Shown here in pieces: positions 6,553 through 12,671 of a stretch of 12,787 nucleotides of DNA. Each line of letters opens with the position of its first letter. The stretch's first letter is position 1. The position numbers and the translations under genes were made by a program. Location of the stretch: NCBI GenBank assembly GCA_020024395.1, contig JAHHTV010000027.1, positions 1 to 12,787 of the forward strand. The letters run 5' to 3'. The DNA comes from Anaerotignum sp. GTDB taxonomy: Bacteria; Bacillota; Clostridia; Lachnospirales; Anaerotignaceae. A model generated the notes under the pieces. That model saw nothing but the letters and a program-made list of their open reading frames with translations. It was not told where the DNA came from and did no database searches.

Positions 6553-8028
6553 TCAAAGCATGGGTGATATGAGCCTTGCAATGGCTTCTTTGACCTTAAA
6601 CCACCATTTGCGATGATTGTACCATTCTTGTGTAATTTCTACAGAATTTTTCAAATCTGATAAAAAGTCTTGTTCTAGTTGTTCTGTGAAAGCAGTATCA
6701 TATAAAAATGCATTGACTTCAAAATTCAAATCAAAACTGCGAATATCCATATTGGCTGTACCAACAGAGGCAACTTTGCCATCAATACAAACACTTTTGG
6801 CATGTATAAATCCTTTTTCGTACTGATAACAACGTACACCAGCTTCTAATAATTGCCCAAGATAGGACATACTTGCCCAGTAAACAAATAAATGGTCTGG
6901 ATTGCCCGGAATGAGTACACGCACATCAAGCCCAGATAATGCCGCAACACGCAATGCTTCAAATATGCTGTCATCTGGTACAAAATAAGGCGTAGTCAAA
7001 TATACATTCTGTTCTGCTTCCATAATCATTTTGAAATAACCATTTCGGATATTATGCCATTTGGTATCAGGGCCACTGGAAACAATTTGCATTTTGATAC
7101 CGTCTTCATGTTGTTCTCGCAGCGGAAAATAGCGACTGTCTAATTGTACAGCACCATATTTTGTGGTGAAGTTCCAGTCTTTGATAAACCGAATTTGCAT
7201 TTGGTCTATGGCATCTCCTTCTACACGCAAATGCGTGTCACGCCAAGCGCCATATCGTTTGACAATGCCCAAATATTCATCACCTACATTAAACCCACCA
7301 ATATAGCCGATTTTTCCGTCGATGATGCAAAGTTTTCTATGATTGCGATAATTGATACGGACAATAAAACGGGGCAAAAATGCCGCTGTGTAGCCGCCTG
7401 CTTTGTGCAGTTTATCAAAAAAATCTTTTGGTAGTCTGGAATTGCCAATGCCATCATAAAGCAAACGTACTTCTACACCTTCGGCAGCTTTTTTGGTTAG
7501 CTCGTCCACCAAACGTTTGCCAAGCTCATCCCCACGCCAAATGTAATATTCCAAATGAATAAATTGTTTGGCATTTCGTATATCTTGTATGAGTGTTTCA
7601 AATTTGTCTTTTCCTGTGATAAAACGTGTGACTTTGTTATTCAATGTCAGCCAGTTCCCAGAATTGATATGCAAATAGGCAAGGTCTGACAAATAGTCCA
7701 AATCATTCAAAGAACCACCATGCTCAATGATAGATTTTTGTTCTTGTACATGTCCAACACTGCGTTCATCATGCAATAGATAGTTATAATATATTTCACG
7801 GTCATATACCGCTTTTTCTTGAAACATTTTTTCTCGTTTGCTGTTTCTGCCAAATATCATATAAATCAAAAAGCCAAAGAACGGAATAAAAAGCAAAACC
7901 AAAAGCCATGCCCAACTGCTGGCAGGATTTCGCCGTTCAAAAAATACCACAAAGCCTGCTAATATGACATTGATTACCAAAACAAATGCAAGAAAATACA
8001 CAATCGCCATACCAATATCCATATGCAT
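6553..8028 (-). CDS. cls: Cardiolipin synthase, phospholipase D family
   Basis: Membrane enzyme that joins two phosphatidylglycerol molecules into cardiolipin and glycerol. The protein is about 491 residues. Two N-terminal membrane helices (about 5-30 and 38-60, the PLDc_N module) are followed by two PLD catalytic domains. Both HKD motifs are intact: His230-Lys232-Asp237 in HRKLCIIDGKIGYIGGFN, and His409-Lys411-Asp416 in HAKSVCIDGKVASVGTANMD. The start is ambiguous: GTG 8037, ATG 8034, ATG 8028 and ATG 8022 are all in frame. ATG 8028 is preferred because AGGTGAT (8033-8039) is placed best for it. It is the first gene of a two-gene unit with the thioesterase, and a good promoter lies just upstream. 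Confidence 0.92.
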   Translation of the reverse strand: MHMDIGMAIVYFLAFVLVINVILAGFVVFFERRNPASSWAWLLVLLFIPFFGFLIYMIFGRNSKREKMFQEKAVYDREIYYNYLLHDERSVGHVQEQKSIIEHGGSLNDLDYLSDLAYLHINSGNWLTLNNKVTRFITGKDKFETLIQDIRNAKQFIHLEYYIWRGDELGKRLVDELTKKAAEGVEVRLLYDGIGNSRLPKDFFDKLHKAGGYTAAFLPRFIVRINYRNHRKLCIIDGKIGYIGGFNVGDEYLGIVKRYGAWRDTHLRVEGDAIDQMQIRFIKDWNFTTKYGAVQLDSRYFPLREQHEDGIKMQIVSSGPDTKWHNIRNGYFKMIMEAEQNVYLTTPYFVPDDSIFEALRVAALSGLDVRVLIPGNPDHLFVYWASMSYLGQLLEAGVRCYQYEKGFIHAKSVCIDGKVASVGTANMDIRSFDLNFEVNAFLYDTAFTEQLEQDFLSDLKNSVEITQEWYNHRKWWFKVKEAIARLISPML

Positions 8029-8069
8029 ATACATCACCTGATTTCTTGATAAAATATTAGATTTCTTTT

Positions 8070-8098
8070 AGTATACGCAAAAATGGAGCTTGTCGCAA
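8070..8098 (-). promoter_or_regulatory. Promoter of the cls-thioesterase pair
   Basis: On the minus strand TTGCGA (8093-8098) and TATACT (8070-8075) are spaced by exactly 17 bases. They lie about 40 bases before the cls start. Confidence 0.65.
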
Positions 8099-8142
8099 GT
8101 AAAAGAGTTTCTCAAAAAAATAAAAAAAATTTATTTTTAGAC

Positions 8143-8171
8143 TTCCATTCAACGACAATCTCTGTTACAAT
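8143..8171 (+). promoter_or_regulatory. Extended -10 promoter of the unknown membrane protein gene
   Basis: TGTTACAAT (8163-8171) is an extended -10 element. The hexamer 17 bases upstream (TTCCAT, 8143-8148) is a weak -35, as often seen with extended -10 promoters. The start codon is at 8234. Confidence 0.5.
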
Positions 8172-8193
8172 AAAATGACGTGAAATCATAAAG

Positions 8194-8213
8194 GAAAAAG
8201 AATATTCTTTTTC
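8194..8213. repeat. 20-bp perfect palindrome in the 5' leader
   Basis: GAAAAAGAAT followed by its exact reverse complement ATTCTTTTTC. It lies between the candidate promoter and the ribosome binding site AGGAGG (8220-8225). It may be an operator for a dimeric regulator. As RNA it would form a weak, nearly loop-free hairpin just before the ribosome binding site. Confidence 0.6.
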
Positions 8214-8233
8214 ATCGCAAGGAGGAAACATTT

Positions 8234-8716
8234 GTGAATATAACGGCATCTGATATTTTAATCATTACATTAGTGATTGTGGCAGCGGCTTTGGCTGGGT
8301 TGTATTATCTAAATCGAAAAAGTATGCGTCGTATGGTACAAGCACAAGAATTTATTGACCAAAACCGTATGACCGTGCAAATTTTTGTCATAGACAAAAA
8401 ACAAGAAAAACCATCTGCTACAAATTTGCCAAAAGCGGTATTTGAACAAATGCCAAAAACAACAAAAATGAGAAAAGCAAATTTAGTAAAAGCAAAAGTA
8501 GGCCCTCAAATTGTAACATTGATGTGTGACAAACCCGTATACGAAGTATTGCCTGTCAAAAAAACAGTGAAGGTGGATATTGCAGGTATGTATATCATCA
8601 GTATGACAGGTTTGAATTTGGCAGACAAGAAAAAGAAAACATTTACAGAGAAAATTACAGCAAAATTAAATAATACCATGTCTGCACAATCAGAAGAAAC
8701 AAAAAAGAAAAAATAA
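8234..8716 (+). CDS. Membrane-anchored protein of unknown function
   Basis: I do not recognise a named family, though similar proteins seem to occur in other Lachnospiraceae-like genomes. The 160-residue protein begins at GTG, set by a perfect AGGAGG at 8220-8225 eight bases upstream. Residues about 7-26 form one hydrophobic membrane helix, followed by the basic stop-transfer stretch NRKSMRRM, which suggests a short outside N-terminus and a cytosolic body. Residues about 45-130 look like a compact soluble domain with IFVIDKKQEK, the repeated KAKVGPQIVTLMCDKPVY segment and alternating beta-like hydrophobic runs. The C-terminus is Lys-rich and probably disordered. It is monocistronic, with its own promoter, palindrome and terminator. 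Coding quality and the ribosome binding site make it a real gene. Confidence 0.82.
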   Translation: MNITASDILIITLVIVAAALAGLYYLNRKSMRRMVQAQEFIDQNRMTVQIFVIDKKQEKPSATNLPKAVFEQMPKTTKMRKANLVKAKVGPQIVTLMCDKPVYEVLPVKKTVKVDIAGMYIISMTGLNLADKKKKTFTEKITAKLNNTMSAQSEETKKKK

Positions 8717-8725
8717 TACAAACAT

Positions 8726-8758
8726 AAAAAAGACAAATCTTTTTGATTTGTCTTTTTT
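8726..8758. terminator. Bidirectional terminator between the unknown membrane protein and map
   Basis: A perfect 14-bp stem (8726-8739 with 8745-8758, core AGACAAATC / GATTTGTCT) closes a five-T loop. A and T runs flank it on both sides, and it lies between convergent stop codons. Confidence 0.85.
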
Positions 8759-8766
8759 TGTGTATA

Positions 8767-9639
8767 TCAATGTGTGATAATTTCTACACCATCTTCTGTA
8801 ATGGCAACGGTATATTCCCATTGTGCAGACAAAGAACCATCTTCTGTGTATATTGTCCAGCCGTTTTCTTCGTCTTGGAAGAAATCTTCGTCCCCTTCGT
8901 TTACCATAGGTTCTATGGTAAATACCATACCAGGCACCAATACCATACCCGTACCCTCTTTGGCAATGTGGCAGACATAAGGGTCTTCATGGAAATCGTT
9001 GCCAACACCATGCCCACCAATATCATGTAATACTGTATAACCATGTGCATAGACGTGTTTGCTAATGACTGCACCAATGTCGCCCAAGTGTCCCCAAGGC
9101 TTTACAGCAGCAAGTGCCATATCCACAGATTCTTTTGTAACATCCACCAGTTTTTTGGCTTCATCGCTGACATTGCCAATGCAGAACATACGAGAAGCAT
9201 CTGCATAATACCCATCTAATATGGTAGTAACATCTACATTGATGATATCTCCATCTTGCAATACTTCGTTTTCAGAAGGAATACCATGACAAATGACATC
9301 ATTGACAGATGTGCATACACTTTTTGGAAAACCACAATATCCCAAAGGGGCAGGTACACCACCATGTGATACGGTGTATTCATGTACCATTTTGTTGATG
9401 TCATCGGTTGTCATACCTGCATGAATGTTTTGTGCGACCATATCTAATATTTCAGTATTTAATTTACCCGCTTTGCGGATACCTTCTAATTGTGCAGGTG
9501 TTTTGATGAGGTTATGTGGTGGTATTTGTTCGCCTTTTGCTTTGAGTGCTGCTAATTTTTCATCAAATGCAGCATGGCAGACTTTATATTTTTTTCCACT
9601 GCCACACCAGCATTGGTCATTACGTCCCAATTTTAACAT
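8767..9639 (-). CDS. map: Methionine aminopeptidase type I with SEC-C zinc motif
   Basis: Removes the initiator methionine from new proteins in the cytosol. The 290-residue protein is about 40 residues longer than the plain type I enzyme because of an N-terminal SEC-C motif: Cys10-x-Cys12-x8-Cys21-His22, a zinc-binding knuckle also found at the SecA C-terminus. The catalytic domain has all five metal ligands: Asp136, Asp147 (VDVTTILDGYYAD), His210 (GGHGVG), Glu243 (TIEPM) and Glu275 (QWEYT); His118 (CHGIP) is the expected active-site His. AGAAAGGA on the minus strand, ending ten bases before ATG 9639, supports the start. It is transcribed alone, divergent from cysK. The SEC-C part probably docks the enzyme on the ribosome or another partner; that role is inference. 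Confidence 0.95.
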   Translation of the reverse strand: MLKLGRNDQCWCGSGKKYKVCHAAFDEKLAALKAKGEQIPPHNLIKTPAQLEGIRKAGKLNTEILDMVAQNIHAGMTTDDINKMVHEYTVSHGGVPAPLGYCGFPKSVCTSVNDVICHGIPSENEVLQDGDIINVDVTTILDGYYADASRMFCIGNVSDEAKKLVDVTKESVDMALAAVKPWGHLGDIGAVISKHVYAHGYTVLHDIGGHGVGNDFHEDPYVCHIAKEGTGMVLVPGMVFTIEPMVNEGDEDFFQDEENGWTIYTEDGSLSAQWEYTVAITEDGVEIITH

Positions 9640-9679
9640 CGTTTTGATTTCCTTTCTTTTCGTTTTCTGTTTTAACTAG

Positions 9680-9708
9680 ATAGTAGCATAAAAGCAAAAG
9701 GCATACAA
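9680..9708 (-). promoter_or_regulatory. Promoter of map
   Basis: On the minus strand TTGTAT (9703-9708) and TACTAT (9680-9685) are spaced by 17 bases, with TGC directly before the -10 box (extended -10). The start codon at 9639 is about 40 bases downstream. Confidence 0.6.
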
Positions 9709-9740
9709 TAGTATTTGAAACAAAATATTTGAGCAAAATG

Positions 9741-9769
9741 TTGCAAAATCCCGACAAAAGTGGTAGGAT
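9741..9769 (+). promoter_or_regulatory. Promoter of cysK
   Basis: TTGCAA (9741-9746) and TAGGAT (9764-9769) are spaced by 17 bases, with TGG before the -10 box (extended -10). The resulting leader is only about 20 bases, leaving no room for a riboswitch or T-box. Confidence 0.6.
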
Positions 9770-9798
9770 AAAAAGAAAATTTGGAAAGGGTGTATGAT

Positions 9799-10728
9799 AT
9801 GACAAAGATTTTTCAAAATGTCACAGAATTGATTGGAAATACGCCATTGATTGCATTAAAAAAATTGGAAGAAATATATGATTTGAAAGCAAATTTATTT
9901 GCAAAAGTAGAATTTTTTAACCCTGGTGGGAGTGTCAAAGACAGAGCAGCAAAAAAGATGTTGGAAGATGCAGAGCAAAAAGGTTTGCTCAAAAAAGGGG
10001 CAACCATCATTGAGCCAACAAGCGGCAATACTGGCATTGGTTTGGCATTGATGGCAGCAGTCAAAGGTTATCGTATGGTGATTGTGATGCCAGACAGTAT
10101 GAGCAAAGAAAGACGTTTGGCAATGTCTGCGTATGGTGCAGAATTGGTGCTAACAGAGGGTGCAAAAGGTATGGCAGGTGCTGTGGAAAAAGCAGAACAG
10201 CTGGCAAAAGAAATTCCAAATTCATTTTTGCCAAAACAATTTGAAAATAAAGCAAATGCACTGACACATTATGAAACAACTGCTCCCGAAATCTGGGAGG
10301 CAACCGATGGAAAAATTGATGTATTTGTGGCAGGGATTGGTACAGGTGGTACGATTAGTGGTGTTGGTAGATATTTGAAAGAAAAAAATCAGCATATACA
10401 AGTAGTTGGTGTGGAACCAGCGTATTCTCCGCTTTTGACAGAAGGGAAAAGCGGCAGTCATAAAATACAAGGCATTGGTGCAAACTTTGTGCCTGCGGTA
10501 TTACAAAGAGAATATTGTGATATCATCAAAACGATTACAGATGAACAGGCATTTGATATAGCAAGACAGATTGTAAAAACAGAAGGAATTTTGGTAGGGA
10601 TTTCATCAGGGGCAGCATTGGCAGCAGCTGTGGATTTGGCAAAACAAGAACAATATGCGGGAAAAAATATTGTTGTGTTGTTACCAGATACAGGAGAACG
10701 ATATTTTTCTACAACATTATTTGAATAA
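9799..10728 (+). CDS. cysK: Cysteine synthase (O-acetylserine sulfhydrylase)
   Basis: PLP enzyme that makes L-cysteine from O-acetyl-L-serine and sulfide, the last step of cysteine synthesis. The 309-residue length is typical. Lys47 in GGSVKDR is the Schiff-base lysine. TSGNTG (74-79) is the substrate-binding loop. GIGTGGTISG near residue 175 is the phosphate-binding glycine loop for PLP. EGILVGISSGAAL near the C-terminus is also characteristic. ATG 9799 is preferred over an in-frame TTG at 9781 because GGAAAGGG (9783-9790) lies eight bases before it. The gene is single, between its own promoter and a strong terminator; no serine acetyltransferase gene is adjacent. CysK and CysM are hard to separate by motif, but overall similarity favours CysK. 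Confidence 0.93.
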   Translation: MTKIFQNVTELIGNTPLIALKKLEEIYDLKANLFAKVEFFNPGGSVKDRAAKKMLEDAEQKGLLKKGATIIEPTSGNTGIGLALMAAVKGYRMVIVMPDSMSKERRLAMSAYGAELVLTEGAKGMAGAVEKAEQLAKEIPNSFLPKQFENKANALTHYETTAPEIWEATDGKIDVFVAGIGTGGTISGVGRYLKEKNQHIQVVGVEPAYSPLLTEGKSGSHKIQGIGANFVPAVLQREYCDIIKTITDEQAFDIARQIVKTEGILVGISSGAALAAAVDLAKQEQYAGKNIVVLLPDTGERYFSTTLFE

Positions 10729-10735
10729 ATGCAAT

Positions 10736-10764
10736 AAAAAAAGAGGTATGATACCTCTTTTTTT
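10736..10764. terminator. Bidirectional terminator between cysK and the ytvI-like gene
   Basis: A 13-bp stem (10736-10748 with 10752-10764, core AGAGGTA / TACCTCT) has a three-base loop and A/T runs on both sides. It overlaps the last base of the minus-strand stop codon, so each gene probably uses it. Confidence 0.85.
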
Positions 10765-11816
10765 TATGATATGGTTTGTGTATGACGGTTTTTGAAATAT
10801 GTCTGCAATAATACCGCAATGACAGGCCCTAATAACAATCCCCAAAAACCAATGCATTTATAACCAAAATACATGGAAAACAGTGTCAAAAGTGGGTGCA
10901 AGCCGATTTGTGTGCCTAATATTTTTGGTTGCATCACTTGCCGCATAATTTGTACAGCCGCATAGATAATCAAATAACCAAGCGCCAATTTTGGGCTACC
11001 AAGTAGCAAATGTATCACAGCACCAGGCCATAATATAAAACCACTGCCAAAAAACGGTAAAGCGTCTATGACGGCAATAATGACGCTAAGCAGTAGTGTA
11101 AAAGGGGAATGACACAACAATAAGCCGATAAATGTAATCAAAAATGTGTATCCCATCAATATTAACTGTGTTTTGATATATCCCCAAAATGAATTTTTCA
11201 ATTCTTGTTTTGTGTGTGCAATGGAGTTGCCGAATAAATGCAATATATATTTTTCATATAATGCATGAATGTATGCAGCATCTTTGGTAAAAAAATAAGA
11301 AGAAACCAATGCAATCAACAAACCAAATAAAAAATTGGGTACAGATGTCAAAGAAGAAGACCCAGTATATTTTACCAATGAAAATAACAAAGATGAAATA
11401 TTTTCTCTGGCTTGTGCTGCAGCAGTGTGTATAAAATCAGGCAATATGGTAAAAAGCTCGTCCATTTTTAACAAAAATGTGTTCAAAGCATTTTGCAATA
11501 ACTCCATATAATAGGGCAGCAATCGAAAAAAAGACTCTGCCTGTGCAAAAATACGATTTCCAATTAACGCAACAAACAAAGAAATGATACCAAGTAATGC
11601 CAAAAGACAAAGCAATGCCGAAATCCAACGAGGAATATGATGTTTTTCCAAACGGTCAGCCACAGGGCAAAAACAAAGGCTCAAAAGCCAACCAATGAAA
11701 AATGGTAATAATATGGAAAACAAATACCGAAAAAATAAAAAACATAATAATACTGTTGCAATTAATATAAAAAAATCTTGTAATGCGGCTTTGTGTTTGA
11801 TATAAAATTCCCGCAT
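10764..11816 (-). CDS. ytvI: YtvI-like sporulation membrane protein, AI-2E transporter family
   Basis: Polytopic membrane protein of 350 residues in the AI-2E (PerM/TqsA) permease superfamily. Hydrophobic segments lie at about 13-30, 32-52, 64-85, then after a soluble loop (about 95-150) at 160-178, 215-235, 240-262, 270-300 and 305-340. The conserved DALPFFGSGFILWPGA (about 256-271) and a C-terminal GLLLGPV are superfamily signatures. The ID-LP-FG-G-IL-WP pattern fits the YtvI sporulation subgroup better than quorum-signal exporters. ATG 11816 is preferred because AGGTGGTGAT lies just before it; an in-frame ATG at 11840 lies close to the TATAAT box and has no ribosome binding site. The transported substrate is unknown. 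The nearby cotJC remnant agrees with a spore-forming host. Confidence 0.82.
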   Translation of the reverse strand: MREFYIKHKAALQDFFILIATVLLCFLFFRYLFSILLPFFIGWLLSLCFCPVADRLEKHHIPRWISALLCLLALLGIISLFVALIGNRIFAQAESFFRLLPYYMELLQNALNTFLLKMDELFTILPDFIHTAAAQARENISSLLFSLVKYTGSSSLTSVPNFLFGLLIALVSSYFFTKDAAYIHALYEKYILHLFGNSIAHTKQELKNSFWGYIKTQLILMGYTFLITFIGLLLCHSPFTLLLSVIIAVIDALPFFGSGFILWPGAVIHLLLGSPKLALGYLIIYAAVQIMRQVMQPKILGTQIGLHPLLTLFSMYFGYKCIGFWGLLLGPVIAVLLQTYFKNRHTQTIS

Positions 11817-11841
11817 AGCATCACCACCTAGTTTTGTCATT

Positions 11842-11847
11842 ATTATA
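11842..11847 (-). promoter_or_regulatory. Candidate -10 box of the ytvI-like gene
   Basis: A perfect TATAAT on the minus strand lies 25 bases before the start codon. No good -35 is found 16-18 bases upstream. Instead a 16-bp palindrome (CTTTTTTATAAAAAAG, 11852-11867) occupies the spacer, which could be a regulator site or AT-rich chance. Confidence 0.4.
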
Positions 11848-11916
11848 CTCGCTTTTTTATAAAAAAGATATGAAAAATATATTCTTTATAAAAAAATAGG
11901 TGGCAAGATATATCAA

Positions 11917-11951
11917 AAAAAGCATACTTTGATTTACAAAGCATGCTTTTT
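11917..11951 (-). terminator. Terminator of the cotJC remnant
   Basis: The arms 11917-11931 and 11937-11951 make a 15-bp stem with a five-base loop. On the minus strand every position pairs (one G-U), and seven U follow. On the plus strand the same position is an A-C mismatch. This polarity shows that the hairpin was kept for minus-strand transcripts, that is for the cotJC-like gene. Confidence 0.8.
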
Positions 11952-11959
11952 CAGGTATA

Positions 11960-12151
11960 TTAAGAGGATTTTCCATTCATAAAGAAATAGTGGTTTTGGT
12001 TGAGATAATCTCTAGCAATGTCCAATGCTTCGCCAAATCTTTGGAAGTGTACCACTTCCCGTTCTCTTAAAAAGCGTAAAGGTGCCAAAACAGCAGGGTC
12101 ATCGGTCAAATCTATCAAATATTCGTAAGAACTGCGTGCTTTTTGTTCTGC
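11960..12151 (-). pseudogene. cotJC: 3' remnant of a CotJC-like manganese catalase gene
   Basis: The last 63 codons and the TAA stop of a CotJC-like (manganese catalase family) spore-coat protein are intact. Readable segments are AEQKARSSYEYLIDLTDDPA, RFLREREVVHFQRFGEAL and the end NHYFFMNGKSS. The EREVVHFQRFGEAL helix carries the Glu and His residues that help ligate the manganese pair in the family. Upstream of AEQKAR (the conserved region normally reads VAAEQKAR or similar) homology stops abruptly near 12152. The same frame continues without an ATG to a stop near 12283 with unrelated residues. A full protein has about 180-200 residues, so two thirds is missing from this position. The missing part may be deleted, or may lie beyond an insertion to the right. 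Confidence 0.8.
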
Positions 12152-12380
12152 TACACATTTGTAAGTATAACCTGTGAAAGTAAAAGAAATGAAAGTATTT
12201 GCTCTCCCTTGCGTGCTCTTGTTATGCTCTTTTGTAGCTGTTATATATAGTAAGAGTGGAATACATACTGAAAAAGATATCTCACGTAATCATATTACTT
12301 TATCATCATAGAAAAATTTTATTTACAGCCTTTTCTTCACAATCTCTCAGCTACTTAAAATCATGTATTTTATAATATTT
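12152..12380. other. Junction segment without recognisable genes
   Basis: AT-rich DNA between the cotJC remnant and the next fragment. I see no open frame of note on either strand, no tRNA or other RNA fold, no recognised transposon end and no direct repeat flanking the break. TGCTCT occurs three times at 12200-12230, and a small A/T-only hairpin (TAAAAT / ATTTTA) lies at 12356-12372. Confidence 0.5.
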
Positions 12381-12671
12381 TTAGAGTATATTTTTGTGCT
12401 TTATACCAAATGTATCATAGCAAACTGCCAAATAAAATTGTTTTTCATGTACTTTAAATATTCTGAAATAGTTTAATTCTTGAGAAAAAGCATTTTCTGC
12501 ATATTGTATTTTATCTTTTTCATAATTGGTAGGAAAGAATTTTCGTCCTAAGGCTACAATTTCATCTTTGTTTACAGCTATAGCTAACTGATCCATTCCA
12601 AAATCACAATCTATTCCAAAGCATACAGTCGCAGTCGTATGATACTTGACAAGGATTTCTTTAATACTATT
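12381..12671 (-). pseudogene. Unknown start-less frame, probable gene fragment
   Basis: The frame is open for about 97 codons after a TAG at 12672-12674 and ends with TAA at 12381-12383. Its first ATG is at 12596, giving a 71-residue product at most. No ribosome binding site precedes that ATG (TGTGATTTTGG), and the sequence upstream is equally protein-like (VCFGIDCDFG), so the ATG is probably internal. The composition is that of a soluble globular protein: DEIVALGRKFFP, YAENAFSQELNYFRIF, KQFYLAVCYDTFG. I do not recognise a family. It may be the C-terminal part of a gene whose 5' part is in another frame at 12667-12787, or an unrelated piece. The codons are more AT-rich than in the core genes. 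Confidence 0.4.

Noticed and set aside
3380..9639. PepP and Map taken as duplicated copies, because both are M24-fold enzymes.
   Set aside because: They belong to different subfamilies with different N-terminal domains (AMP_N versus SEC-C), and are ordinary separate housekeeping genes.
9640..9798. Riboswitch or T-box leader before cysK.
   Set aside because: A well-spaced promoter leaves a leader of about 20 bases, and no specifier or antiterminator structure is seen.
12200..12230. TGCTCT repeated three times as a possible small repeat array.
   Set aside because: The units are six bases with unequal spacing (14 and 11) and no conserved flanks, so it is not a CRISPR or a regulatory iteron.
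12152..12380. Insertion sequence end or group I/II intron boundary at the cotJC break.
   Set aside because: No terminal inverted repeat, target duplication, catalytic intron core or transposase frame is visible inside the window. It remains possible only if the element continues to the right.
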